Positions 23,721 through 32,346 of a DNA stretch of 63,657 bases are shown here, in pieces (the first letter of the stretch is position 1; each line of letters starts with the position of its first letter). Source of the DNA: Agrobacterium genomosp. 13 str. CFBP 6927 (GTDB taxonomy: Bacteria; Pseudomonadota; Alphaproteobacteria; Rhizobiales; Rhizobiaceae). A model generated the notes under the pieces. The model was not told the origin of the DNA. It did no database searches and was given only the letters and a program-made list of their open reading frames with translations. Location: positions 1,906,736 to 1,970,392 of the forward strand of contig LT009756.1 in assembly GCA_900012615.1 (NCBI GenBank), read 5' to 3'. The translations under genes and the position numbers were made by a program.

Positions 23721-24071
23721 ATGAAAATCGCAGTTGGAATTATCGGACTCTTTCTCGGCTTATTGGTGCTGCTGCAATCCTGCGCGGTCACGGCGGGAAG
23801 CGGTCTGCTGAACGATCAAGCAACCGGCAGCGCCGGGGCAGTCGGTATGCTGACAGGCGTGCTGCTGGTGATCGGTGGCGCGTTCTCCTTCGGCCTGCCG
23901 CTGGTGGGTGCCATCATCTTCTTCGTGTCAGCGCTGATGGCCTTTATCGCGTCTTCGCAAGGTACCTTCGGCGATATGTCGGTTTGGGGAGTGATTGCTC
24001 TCGTGCTTGCTGTCATGGGATTCTTCACGTGGCGCTCGGCCAAGCGAAAGAAAAGCCAGCCAGCGGCGTGA
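23721..24071 (+). CDS. Small multi-span membrane protein
   Basis: 116 aa with an N-terminal hydrophobic segment (a possible signal or lipobox, LLQSC) and three further membrane helices, ending in a basic tail (RSAKRKKSQPAA). No family recognised. First gene of a three-gene rightward set (membrane protein, DUF805-SHOCT protein, secreted protein) opposite the XRE regulator. Confidence 0.6.
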   Translation: MKIAVGIIGLFLGLLVLLQSCAVTAGSGLLNDQATGSAGAVGMLTGVLLVIGGAFSFGLPLVGAIIFFVSALMAFIASSQGTFGDMSVWGVIALVLAVMGFFTWRSAKRKKSQPAA

Positions 24072-24120
24072 AAGCGTTACGGCCTAAATCACGACAACAG
24101 CCATACACTGGGGAGTATTC

Positions 24121-24666
24121 ATGAGCGCCTACCTCGACGCCATGCGCCGCTACGCCACGTTTTCAGGCCGATCCACACGAAAGGAATTTTGGTACTACCA
24201 CCTTGTGTTGCTGGGCTTAGCCATCGGCGGGCTGATCATCGACGTGGCCATTGCCGGGCCACGCGAGCCGCAGCCTGTCGTTTCCGCATTGATCATCATG
24301 AGCCATTATGTCCCGTCGCTTGCTGTCATCGTCAGGCGCCTGCACGACCTTGGGAAAAGCGGCTGGCTTGTGCTGTCCTGCCTTATCCCGCTGATCGGGA
24401 TCGTTGCATTCATCGCGATCGGCAGCACCCCATCAAAGCATGCCGCGACTGACTTTCCCGAGAGCAGCGAGCAGCGCCCTGCCCCACTTTTACCCCCTTC
24501 TGGCTCAGACCAGCAGATTCAACGCATCGAAAAGCTTGCGGCGCTGCGGTCTTCAGGCGCGATCACCGAGGAAGAATTTCAAACGATGAAAGCAGGGGTC
24601 ATCGGCAGCGACCAGTTTTCTGAAGAACGCCGAACCGCCGCCTACCCCGTGGAAAGACCATCATGA
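24121..24666 (+). CDS. DUF805 membrane protein with SHOCT domain
   Basis: 181 aa. Residues 1-105 are DUF805: RYATFSGRSTRKEFWYYHLV, then further membrane helices with the VRRLHDLGKSGW motif. After a Pro/Ser-rich linker, residues 136-162 (RIEKLAALRSSGAITEEEFQ) form a SHOCT domain, a short helical oligomerisation module often attached to membrane proteins of phage and islands. Its stop overlaps the next ATG (ATGA). Role unknown. Confidence 0.8.
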   Translation: MSAYLDAMRRYATFSGRSTRKEFWYYHLVLLGLAIGGLIIDVAIAGPREPQPVVSALIIMSHYVPSLAVIVRRLHDLGKSGWLVLSCLIPLIGIVAFIAIGSTPSKHAATDFPESSEQRPAPLLPPSGSDQQIQRIEKLAALRSSGAITEEEFQTMKAGVIGSDQFSEERRTAAYPVERPS

Positions 24667-26096
24667 CCAAGAATGCTAGAATACTTCTTGCCGTGCTTAG
24701 CCTCAGCGCTGCTGTTGCGGGTTCAATCTCAACACCTGCCATCTCCGGAGAACACTCCTACCACAAGGGCAACAGCTGGCAGGTCGTGTTGAAGACACCA
24801 GACCCTTTCGGTGATGAAGCATTTTGCGGTTTCCGCAGCACGGCATGGTCGGGAAAGTCGGTCGCCATCGAATACACACTCATCGGCATCGACAAAATCG
24901 TTCCTAGACTGCGCGTCACCAAGCAAAATTGGAGCCTTCCGGCCGGCCAGACAACCAATGTGAGCATCGGAACCGAATGGGCGGGTAACATTCAGTTCGT
25001 TTCGAAGGTGGTCAACGGCGATGAACTCTACGGGGAAATCCCTGAGGACTTTGCTGAAGATGGCGGTGGCTTCAAGGTTACGACCATTCTGGGCACCGCA
25101 ATCTCGACAAACAAGCCAGCGCCATTAGCAGTCACCTTCCAAGGAAATGAGCCGCCATGGCTCGTGCCGGTGATGAGCTATACAGAGGCAATAGCGCTGG
25201 GGACTGGCTTCGATACTTGCATATCCACTTTAACCGGGCTTGGCCCATCATTGTTCAAGGCCCCTCAGGCTTCGTCCACGTCGCCATTTGCCCAACCGTC
25301 AGGCGAAGGTGCCGGAACAGCCGCGCAAGCGCCTGCAAACCGCAGTGTAATGCTTCAAAACCCGCCACCGAAGTCAGCCGCAGCCAACGCCGCCTCAACA
25401 TCACCGTGGACCTTTGAACAACGCGAGGAGGATTGGGGCGATACGTGTTTTGTGGAAGCGAAGCAGGGCGACGTAACGGTTGGCTTCATGGGTGCACCGG
25501 GCAAGGATTTCGTGGCGTTCGTGGACAACGGAAACTTTCACCGTTCTGTCAGCGCATCTTGGAAAATCGATGATAAGGCACCTCACATGTCCAACGGCCA
25601 TCTCGATAATTATTTCGGCTGGCACAGCTTCTACGAGCTTTCGCCGGAAATTCTTGATGAAGGTAAAAACGGCAGGGAACTGACGATTGCCGATCTCGAC
25701 GGTAAGACGATAACCATCAGCCTCGCCAGCGCTGCAACGCCCTTCTCACAGTTTCAAATGTGCTTCAACAAAGCGGCTCCAAAGACGGAAAAGGCGAGCA
25801 ACCATCCTGCGGCGACGCAAACACCTCCGAACGGGAAAGGCTGCGTTCTGGAGGTCGGTGGGATCAAAGCGATAGATGGTGCCTGTTACTGGGGGCCGTA
25901 CAGCAGCGAGACTGGCAGCTTCGTAATGGAGGCAAACGGCTACTTTGCCATCATCGAGATCGACGACAACGTCGCCGACGGCTGGTGGAATGACACGCCG
26001 GGATCAATGCACGCTCACACGCGACTGGGGGAAATGAAGCGTGATGGAAAGTGCTGGAAAAGCAAAAGCGTCCGCGTTTGTACCGGTACAAAATGA
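24663..26096 (+). CDS. Large secreted protein of unknown function
   Basis: 477 aa with a signal peptide (about 1-28, ending ISG). The mature protein is beta-rich and seems two-lobed, with a low-complexity Ala/Pro/Ser linker around 205-250. Paired cysteines occur along it (EAFCGFRST, DTCFVEAK, MCFNKAAP, KGCVLEVG, GACYWGPY, KCWKSKSVRVC), fitting a disulphide-rich periplasmic or surface protein. The C-terminal 80 residues form a separate cysteine-containing module. No family recognised. Coupled by ATGA to the DUF805-SHOCT gene, so the two may work together at the membrane. Confidence 0.6.
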   Translation: MTKNARILLAVLSLSAAVAGSISTPAISGEHSYHKGNSWQVVLKTPDPFGDEAFCGFRSTAWSGKSVAIEYTLIGIDKIVPRLRVTKQNWSLPAGQTTNVSIGTEWAGNIQFVSKVVNGDELYGEIPEDFAEDGGGFKVTTILGTAISTNKPAPLAVTFQGNEPPWLVPVMSYTEAIALGTGFDTCISTLTGLGPSLFKAPQASSTSPFAQPSGEGAGTAAQAPANRSVMLQNPPPKSAAANAASTSPWTFEQREEDWGDTCFVEAKQGDVTVGFMGAPGKDFVAFVDNGNFHRSVSASWKIDDKAPHMSNGHLDNYFGWHSFYELSPEILDEGKNGRELTIADLDGKTITISLASAATPFSQFQMCFNKAAPKTEKASNHPAATQTPPNGKGCVLEVGGIKAIDGACYWGPYSSETGSFVMEANGYFAIIEIDDNVADGWWNDTPGSMHAHTRLGEMKRDGKCWKSKSVRVCTGTK

Positions 26097-26476
26097 GCGC
26101 ACATTGAGCTTCCCTGGCGACGACTGCTTGCGGCCACGAGCGTAATATCGACTTTTGCTTTGAAGACGGTTGGAAGCCGGCTGCCGCAAATTTTCCAGGA
26201 AAAAAGTTAATAAGGAGCTATTCTTTTCGGTGGCCACCACTCGAGTGCCGCCGACTACGGGATAAATCGGGATTGAGCGACACTTCGGCCATCCAGATAT
26301 TCATCCAATAGTAATCTCACTTATTTAATTACAACCGGATGCTGCTTTGCTGGCAGAATGTGAGCGTCGAACGTGAGGACTGTGGGATATCCCGCACGAC
26401 AGAAAAGATGTTGCACATTGTTCAGTTGAACATGTTTTAGACGCGATATTTAATTCCGGGATTGGGGGGCTACAGC
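26097..26476. other. AT-rich intergenic region
   Basis: 380 nt without a supported gene. Base composition drops sharply towards AT near 26290, marking a likely junction between acquired segments. No clear promoter could be chosen. Confidence 0.35.
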
Positions 26477-28012
26477 TTGAGACTAAAGGATATTAATTTT
26501 GGTGATGTAGATGCCAAAAATGAAATTTTAAAGCAGATGAGATTTGATGAGGGGCTTTTCTTCGAATCTTACTCGATTCCTCGACATGTAGACGTGATGG
26601 ATTTTTTTCGCGGAGCCAAATACTTTATCTTCGGTCTGAAAGGCACGGGGAAAACGGCATTGCTTCGATATCTGCACGACCGCGCTAAGAAAAACACATG
26701 GCCTTCCGAAATTGTTCTATTCAAATCTCATATTTCTGAAGAGGACCGTCAGAATTTATCTCGCGGTGCTGGATATCAAATTATTGCCAGTGAAAGCCAG
26801 AGCCTAATTGTTCAAGATTTCAAAGAGGCTTGGAAATGGTTGATATATCAACGCATTGCTATGCTTTTGAAGAATACTGAAAACAACTCAAAAGCCGCGA
26901 AGCATCTCTACACTGTAACAGGCGTAGGCAAGGGAGCCGTTTTTTCATCAATTGCGTCTTTGTTTTCATCAATAAAGGGAGGCAACGTAAAGCTGTCAGG
27001 CGAGGTATTCGGCATAGGAGCCGAAGTTGGCCTTGATGTCCAAGCTGAAGGAAATGGTGCGCGAGCGTCCTTAGCGGACCTTAACCGCACTTGTTCTGCA
27101 TTACTAAGCCAGATCGAAATTTTACAACCTGTTTACATTTTCTTTGATGAGCTTGAGCTATTTCACGAAACGCCTGATCAGTTCGATCGTGACAGACGAA
27201 TTATCCGTGATCTGATATTTGCAATTTCGAGCATAAATTCAGATTCTGCGGAAAAGAGACGTCAAATATATTTATTGTCCACACTTAGATCAGAGGTTTT
27301 GCATTCCGTCCTAGAGCTCGGCCACGAGATAGGGCGGGATATCGACGATTATGGCTTAAAATTAGATTGGTCAGAAAGCAAAGATGCGATTGATAACCCA
27401 TTAATGAACATGATTAGAAAAAAAATCTCTGTATCAGCAAAGTTAGATGAAGAAGATGTCTGGAAGGCCGTATTTCCTAGTAAAATAAACAATCAGATTT
27501 TTTATAAATTTATACTTAACTCTTCGTATTATAGACCAAGAGATATCGTAAGACTTCTTAGGGTAGCAAGAGATTTTCGCGACACTGATCAATCATTTAC
27601 CACTGAACACTTTGATAGAACAGCGACGGAATACTCTAAGCAAACTTGGTTAGAGGTGACCGAGGAGCTTCTGGCGGTCTATTCCACCGATGATATAGCA
27701 GCCCTTCAGAAGCTATTCCTGGGTTTTCGTACGCATTTTTTCAAGCGTGACCTCGAGGATAGAATTTATTCAAGGCATAGGGATGACAGGTCAATCAATG
27801 AGTTGATCGCCAAGCACGATGTTGGAAAAATTCTCTCGGATCTTTATCGTATTGGAGTTGTGGGAAATGATTTTCTTGCAACTGACAGCAAAGGTAGGCG
27901 TCGTATCAGGCACCGTTGGATTTTCCGTGGAAATACTACGCTCAACGATTCCGAACGGATGTCGTTCCACAAGTCCCTCTGGAAGCATCTCAGCCTAGTT
28001 GGAGGGGGATAA
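26477..28012 (+). CDS. P-loop ATPase, possibly Sll1717-like
   Basis: About 511 aa in markedly AT-rich DNA. Residues 48-62 hold a P-loop (FGLKGTGKTALLRYL) and a hydrophobic strand with acidic end (PVYIFFDELELFHE) gives Walker B. A glycine-rich central segment (GAVFSSIASLFSSIKGGNVK) and a helical C-terminus with winged-helix character (SKGRRRIRHRWIFRG) follow. In my recollection it resembles the Sll1717-type P-loop ATPases, which are often found alone in islands; no function is established. Start is TTG at 26477 behind a G-rich ribosome-binding site, or TTG at 26462. It may be a single-gene defence or regulatory ATPase, which is inference. Confidence 0.65.
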   Translation: MRLKDINFGDVDAKNEILKQMRFDEGLFFESYSIPRHVDVMDFFRGAKYFIFGLKGTGKTALLRYLHDRAKKNTWPSEIVLFKSHISEEDRQNLSRGAGYQIIASESQSLIVQDFKEAWKWLIYQRIAMLLKNTENNSKAAKHLYTVTGVGKGAVFSSIASLFSSIKGGNVKLSGEVFGIGAEVGLDVQAEGNGARASLADLNRTCSALLSQIEILQPVYIFFDELELFHETPDQFDRDRRIIRDLIFAISSINSDSAEKRRQIYLLSTLRSEVLHSVLELGHEIGRDIDDYGLKLDWSESKDAIDNPLMNMIRKKISVSAKLDEEDVWKAVFPSKINNQIFYKFILNSSYYRPRDIVRLLRVARDFRDTDQSFTTEHFDRTATEYSKQTWLEVTEELLAVYSTDDIAALQKLFLGFRTHFFKRDLEDRIYSRHRDDRSINELIAKHDVGKILSDLYRIGVVGNDFLATDSKGRRRIRHRWIFRGNTTLNDSERMSFHKSLWKHLSLVGGG

Positions 28013-28754
28013 TTTTTTTGGGGGCTGCAAAGGCGACGAGCTTTTATACATCCTCTTTCAAAATACACGGGCCGCTTCGAGGCAGTCTAGTGGTTGCAGC
28101 GCAGGGGCAATAGAATCAAGGAACGCGTTTAGTCGCGCGCGTCTCCTTGACTTCAATTGGCGCCTGAATGTGGCTCTCGAGCGAGTGGCTTCCCCTGCGA
28201 TTTAGGAGTGATTGCACCATCGCCACAACGCTGATCGAAACAAAAAATTTTCGCGAGGGGATTTAACACCCCGGCTCAAGCTATTTCAGAATGGGGCGTC
28301 CGTTAGTGCGCATCTAAGCCATAAACTGGCAAGGAGAACTAGCTTTCATTCCCGCTTCAAACTTCTCCCCGAACATAATCACGGACTAGGCGGATGTCCG
28401 CAGGGGTATATCTTTGCCACCATTGTTTGTTTTGGCAATTTCGCGTCCGCAAATCTCGACGTCTTTCAGCACCGGACACTCAAGCGAAAGGACGGCACCC
28501 TCTTGGGCGCCAATTGTTCATTACGCCAGCAAATGCCTCGCCATTTCCGATGCATTAGGTTGTCCGAGACGTATGGCAATTTACAATGAATATGAACGGC
28601 AGGAAGGAAGGCGCAAGGCCGTAAGCCTCGCAATTGAACGGATACGACCTAGTGCTGCAAGGGCTTCTCTTACCTATTCAAGGAACAAGGTGCGTAGCAG
28701 GGCTCCACGATTCTTCAATCGTACTGCCCGCCATAAGATTCCACTTTGCGGGGC
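28013..28754. other. Gene-poor stretch in island
   Basis: 742 nt. Open frames exist (for example 28212-28589 and 28414-28881 rightward) but they lack ribosome-binding sites, have unlikely composition and the second runs across a better leftward small gene. I see no recognisable remnant; it may be decayed sequence. Confidence 0.4.
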
Positions 28755-28931
28755 TTATTTCGATGTCGTCTCCATTTGCGGGGCGCCCTCAAACTGGTCA
28801 ATGCCCCAGACGATCGCCATTGAAAGCCCCAACGATATTGCCGCGACCACGAGGGAGACAGTGAAGCGGCCCACTGCATGAGCCTTAAATCCGCGAAACT
28901 CGATTTTTAGGGAGTTATTGTCGTCTGCCAT
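28755..28931 (-). CDS. Small single-span membrane protein, 58 aa
   Basis: From the ATG at 28931 after an AGAGGT ribosome-binding site: MADDNNSLKIEFRGFKAHAV, one hydrophobic helix (FTVSLVVAAISLGLSMAIVW), then a short polar tail. A longer GTG-initiated frame from 29054 is possible but has no site. No family recognised. It lies alone between the P-loop ATPase and the serine recombinase. Confidence 0.45.
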   Translation of the reverse strand: MADDNNSLKIEFRGFKAHAVGRFTVSLVVAAISLGLSMAIVWGIDQFEGAPQMETTSK

Positions 28932-29632
28932 GCGCGCACCTCTGCTTAAAAAAACAAATGGTGCTGCTGCTGCTGCGCATATTGCCAAAACTGGAGTTGG
29001 ACGCAAGTCCAGCAGGATCGATTTGATTTGTTCTACTAATGTTTCAGTGGCCACTTAACCAATATAAACAACCTAAGATATTGTTTATTATGATTATTTT
29101 ACAACACATGCAACCGAACGCCGATAACCCTGCATCCTTCCCCCATAGCAAGTAAGCCAGCTCGGAAACATACTTTGGCAATCACCTACGGCAAGCTATT
29201 GTTAATACTGCATATTGTTTGTCGTGCGATACACGATTCGGATCTTTTGGCCTGACTATTTGCGTCCCTCTCCATTAGGTCGACAATCTTGAGGTCGGCA
29301 GGCCTGGTTTAAACAAAGTAACTCAGTCTCAAGCTTGGCCGGCGTAGCCGCTCCGAACCTATAGTCAGGTTCTCTTCCAAAGCCAGACCTCCAGCAAGCA
29401 TAAGCCTACCAACACCTTTTTGGACAATCGCTCACGCTGTCGCAATAACGGGAATCGGAACGCGAAATACCGTATGTTGAACGAGCCAAAAGCTCGCAAG
29501 ATATCGGGAAACGGGTCACATCAGGGTATACCTTGACGTGAATATAAAAGGTTACGGCCCGGTGCGTAACATCTGGGTTGACAGCGGCTATTTGTGACAG
29601 GGTAGCTTCAAGCCTAAAGCTTGAGGTGACAC
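28932..29632. other. Non-coding region upstream of serine recombinase
   Basis: About 700 nt with no supported gene. Close to the recombinase start there is an inverted repeat GTTACG/CGTAAC (29551-29570) and a TCAAGC/GCTTGA pair around 29607-29623, which may be crossover or operator sites for the recombinase. Confidence 0.4.
29551..29570. promoter_or_regulatory. Inverted repeat before serine recombinase
   Basis: GTTACG (29551-29556) and CGTAAC (29565-29570) separated by 8 nt, 63 nt before the ATG. It fits an operator or part of a res-type site. Confidence 0.4.
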
Positions 29633-30184
29633 ATGGCCCGAATTGGTTACGCACGCGTTAGTACTCTTGATCAGGATCTTGAAATCCAGCGGGAGCGGCT
29701 TAGAGTCGAAGGTTGTCAAATCGTAAGGTGCGAGAAAGTATCTGGCGCAAGTCGCGAGGGGCGCACAGAATTAGCGACCGTGATCGAGTTTCTTCGCCAA
29801 GGTGACGAGTTGGTCGTCACCCGGCTTGATCGATTGGGGCGAGATACACGAGACGTGTTAAATATCGTCCACGAGTGCCAGCAGCGCGCTGCGTTCGTGA
29901 CCGTCCTCGATCCGCATGTGTCAACTCGCGGGGAGATGGGACATATCATTCTCACCGTACTTGGCATGGTCGCGCAGATGGAACGACGATTCATCAAGGA
30001 GCGTCAGCGGGAGGGCATTGAAAAAGCGAAAGTTAAGGGTCTTTATCAGGGCGGGAAAAAACGCATTGATAGTAATCAAGTCCGCCTCTTGAGAGCGCGA
30101 GGCGCGTCACCCACAGAGATCGCGAGATCAATGCGCTGCTCGCGTATGCAGGTATATCGAATTTTAAAAATACAAGATCCATAA
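29633..30184 (+). CDS. Serine recombinase (resolvase/invertase family)
   Basis: 183 aa, full length for the small serine recombinases. The N-terminus RIGYARVSTLDQDLEIQRER carries the catalytic serine. TRLDRLGRDTRDVLNIV supplies the conserved arginines, and QMERRFIKERQREGI is the E-helix. The C-terminus (RARGASPTEIARSMRCSRMQ) is the helix-turn-helix that binds the site. ATG 29633 follows a GAGG site. No transposase or terminal repeats are seen nearby, so this is a solitary resolvase, perhaps for dimer resolution of the element or a relic of a transposon. Confidence 0.9.
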   Translation: MARIGYARVSTLDQDLEIQRERLRVEGCQIVRCEKVSGASREGRTELATVIEFLRQGDELVVTRLDRLGRDTRDVLNIVHECQQRAAFVTVLDPHVSTRGEMGHIILTVLGMVAQMERRFIKERQREGIEKAKVKGLYQGGKKRIDSNQVRLLRARGASPTEIARSMRCSRMQVYRILKIQDP

Positions 30185-30235
30185 GCCCGCTAATCGTATG
30201 TTGGCAGGTGGCGGCCAGTTAAGTGAAATCTAAAT

Positions 30236-31135
30236 GTGCATAGTGATTTATGTCGATTGCGAATTATAGCGAATTATAAGACAGTCAGTCACGACCACAG
30301 ATTGAAAGCTCTCGTATTGCATTCACTATCTCCGCCCATATCACCCCTAATAAGATGGGCTGGAAGCAAACGGGCCTCTATAACTTCTATTGCTGCATTT
30401 TATCCTGGCAATCACTACGAATACGTCGAACCATTTTGTGGATCTGCTGCCCTTTTCACAGCAGTAAATCCTACGCGCTCTATACTATCCGATGCAAATC
30501 CTAGACTTATAAACTTTTACGAGCAAATAAAACAAAACCCTTCAGAACTACACGATAGATATTCAAAAATACAATTTTCTAAAGAAAACTACTACGAAGT
30601 AAGAAATTTATACAACAAATGCTCAGAAAAAATTGATCAAGGCGCTTATTTTTTGTTTCTCAATCAATATTGCTTCAATGGTCTATATAGAACCAATCTT
30701 AAAGGGGAATTCAACGTCCCATTTTCTGGTGTAAAGAACGCAAAACACATCAGCAAAGATCGGATATTACAACACAGCCTCAAACTTCAAGGGGCAACGT
30801 TACGCACAGGCGATTTTGAAGCTATCATTGATGACTATATCAGCGAGAAAACCTTCCTCTTCGTTGATCCTCCATACGCGAACCGAGATGGCACTATTTT
30901 TACAGAATACGGCTCTACGCTGTTCGGCTTGACAGACTTAGAGCGCCTGATGAAGCAACTGCGGAAACTTGATCGCAGAGGCGGCAAATTCGTTTTGACA
31001 TACGACTCATCTCTCCCCGCCTTAGTCCACCTTGAAACATCATGGAGGCGGGAGCTACTTACAGTCCGCAGAAACGTCAGTGGCTTTGCCTCCGCCCGGA
31101 AAACCGTCGACGAAATCCTCGTGAGCAACACCTAA
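30236..31135 (+). CDS. Dam-type (D12 class) adenine-N6 DNA methyltransferase
   Basis: About 299 aa. It has the D12 signatures in order: PLIRWAGSKRA near 37-47 (start of the SAM site), YVEPFCGSAALF near 63-74 (motif I), a target-recognition region (NQYCFNGLYRTNLKGEFNVP), and FLFVDPPYANRDG near 209-221 (catalytic DPPY). Such enzymes methylate adenine in short sites. The start is uncertain: GTG 30236 opens the frame, but a TTG near 30319 may be real because the first 30 residues look unlike the family. The stop overlaps the next ATG by one base (TAATG). As first gene of a four-gene operon it may mark self DNA, or regulate the operon. Confidence 0.88.
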   Translation: MHSDLCRLRIIANYKTVSHDHRLKALVLHSLSPPISPLIRWAGSKRASITSIAAFYPGNHYEYVEPFCGSAALFTAVNPTRSILSDANPRLINFYEQIKQNPSELHDRYSKIQFSKENYYEVRNLYNKCSEKIDQGAYFLFLNQYCFNGLYRTNLKGEFNVPFSGVKNAKHISKDRILQHSLKLQGATLRTGDFEAIIDDYISEKTFLFVDPPYANRDGTIFTEYGSTLFGLTDLERLMKQLRKLDRRGGKFVLTYDSSLPALVHLETSWRRELLTVRRNVSGFASARKTVDEILVSNT

Positions 31136-32346
31136 TGCGTAAGCTTCTCATATTGAGCGACCTTCATGCGTACCGTGGGACACCAAGTGGATCGCCTCCA
31201 TCACATCTGAAAGTAGACTCGAGTCACGCACTTGCGAGCATGTTTAGTGGCATAGTAGGAACCCTTCAAAAAGAAGGAATAACGCCAGATCTCATCATTT
31301 GCCCCGGAGATCTGGCAGATAAAGCGGACCCGGTTGCACAAAGTAACGCTTGGGCACAGATGGAGGAACTGAAAACAGTACTCGGTGCATCACAATTGAT
31401 CGGCACTGCCGGAAATCATGATGTAGATTCCAGGCTTGTTTTTACGGAGTTTGACCCCAAAGGCGTGCTACAAAGTCTCCAACCTGCATTTCCTGGTGGG
31501 ACCGAAATAGAAGTTGACCGTTATTGGGCAAGAAATTTTGTGATTTACGAGTTTGGCGACCTGCGTATAGTCAATCTAAATAGTGCCGCTTTTCATGGGA
31601 TAGCGTCTGATGAGAGGGACACCTCTACCCACATTTCCGAATACAAACGTGGCCGGGTAAGCAAGTCAACAGTTTCCTCTATCGTGAACTCTATAAAAAA
31701 TAAAAGTTTTAAACATAATGTACTGCTCACACATCATCATGTTCGTAAGAATGACATTTATGAGCGCGACGATAGCGACATGATTGGTGCTGCACATCTC
31801 CTTAGGCAACTGGAAGACAATTCGGACACCCCATGGCTCGTCATTCATGGGCATCAGCACTATCCTGAGGTTGAGTATGCCTCTGGCGGCTCGGAGGCGG
31901 CCATCGTATTTTCCGCGGGTTCGTTTGCCGCAAGGATAGAAGCAACCTTCGCCGCACGGGCGCCAAACCAATTTTACTTTATTGAAATATGCGACGACGC
32001 AACTGAAACTGGTGACTGGTCACCCTGTGGCACAATCAAAGCTTGGCACTGGGTACCTCACGAGGGCTGGAGCAGGTCACCCGCAAATTACAATATTCCT
32101 TATGGATCGGGTTTTGGCTGTAGGGAAAACAACCAAACCCTCGCGACCAAAGTCGTCACGGAGATCAACGGCTCTAGTGAGAAATTTCTCACGCTTAAGC
32201 AGGTTTTGGACAGAGTTCCACAGCTTAAGTTTGTTCTCCCGTCAGCACGACGGCGAGTGCTTGAGCGCGTCGAAAAAAGCGGCATTGTGGTCGCCCTGAC
32301 GGACGACGCGGATATAGAGAAATCCACTCTGAGAAAGAGTTCATAA
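31135..32346 (+). CDS. Calcineurin-like metallophosphoesterase
   Basis: 403 aa from the ATG overlapping the methylase stop. All five metal-site motifs are intact: SDLH near residue 9, GDLAD near 62, GNHD near 93, LLTHHHV near 198 and HGHQH near 239. This set is shared by Mre11/SbcD nucleases, cyclic-nucleotide phosphodiesterases and protein phosphatases. The remaining 150 residues form an extra C-terminal region without known motif. It sits between a DNA methylase and a P-loop ATPase, with 1-nt overlaps at both ends, so a nuclease or nucleotide hydrolase acting with the ATPase, as in Mre11-Rad50-like pairs, is a reasonable inference. Confidence 0.85.
   Translation: MRKLLILSDLHAYRGTPSGSPPSHLKVDSSHALASMFSGIVGTLQKEGITPDLIICPGDLADKADPVAQSNAWAQMEELKTVLGASQLIGTAGNHDVDSRLVFTEFDPKGVLQSLQPAFPGGTEIEVDRYWARNFVIYEFGDLRIVNLNSAAFHGIASDERDTSTHISEYKRGRVSKSTVSSIVNSIKNKSFKHNVLLTHHHVRKNDIYERDDSDMIGAAHLLRQLEDNSDTPWLVIHGHQHYPEVEYASGGSEAAIVFSAGSFAARIEATFAARAPNQFYFIEICDDATETGDWSPCGTIKAWHWVPHEGWSRSPANYNIPYGSGFGCRENNQTLATKVVTEINGSSEKFLTLKQVLDRVPQLKFVLPSARRRVLERVEKSGIVVALTDDADIEKSTLRKSS

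Noticed and set aside
28414..28881. Rightward 155-codon frame in the gene-poor stretch
   Set aside because: No ribosome-binding site, unlikely composition, and it overlaps a better-supported small leftward gene.
29633..30184. Complete Tn3-type transposon around the serine recombinase
   Set aside because: No transposase and no terminal inverted repeats were recognised nearby.
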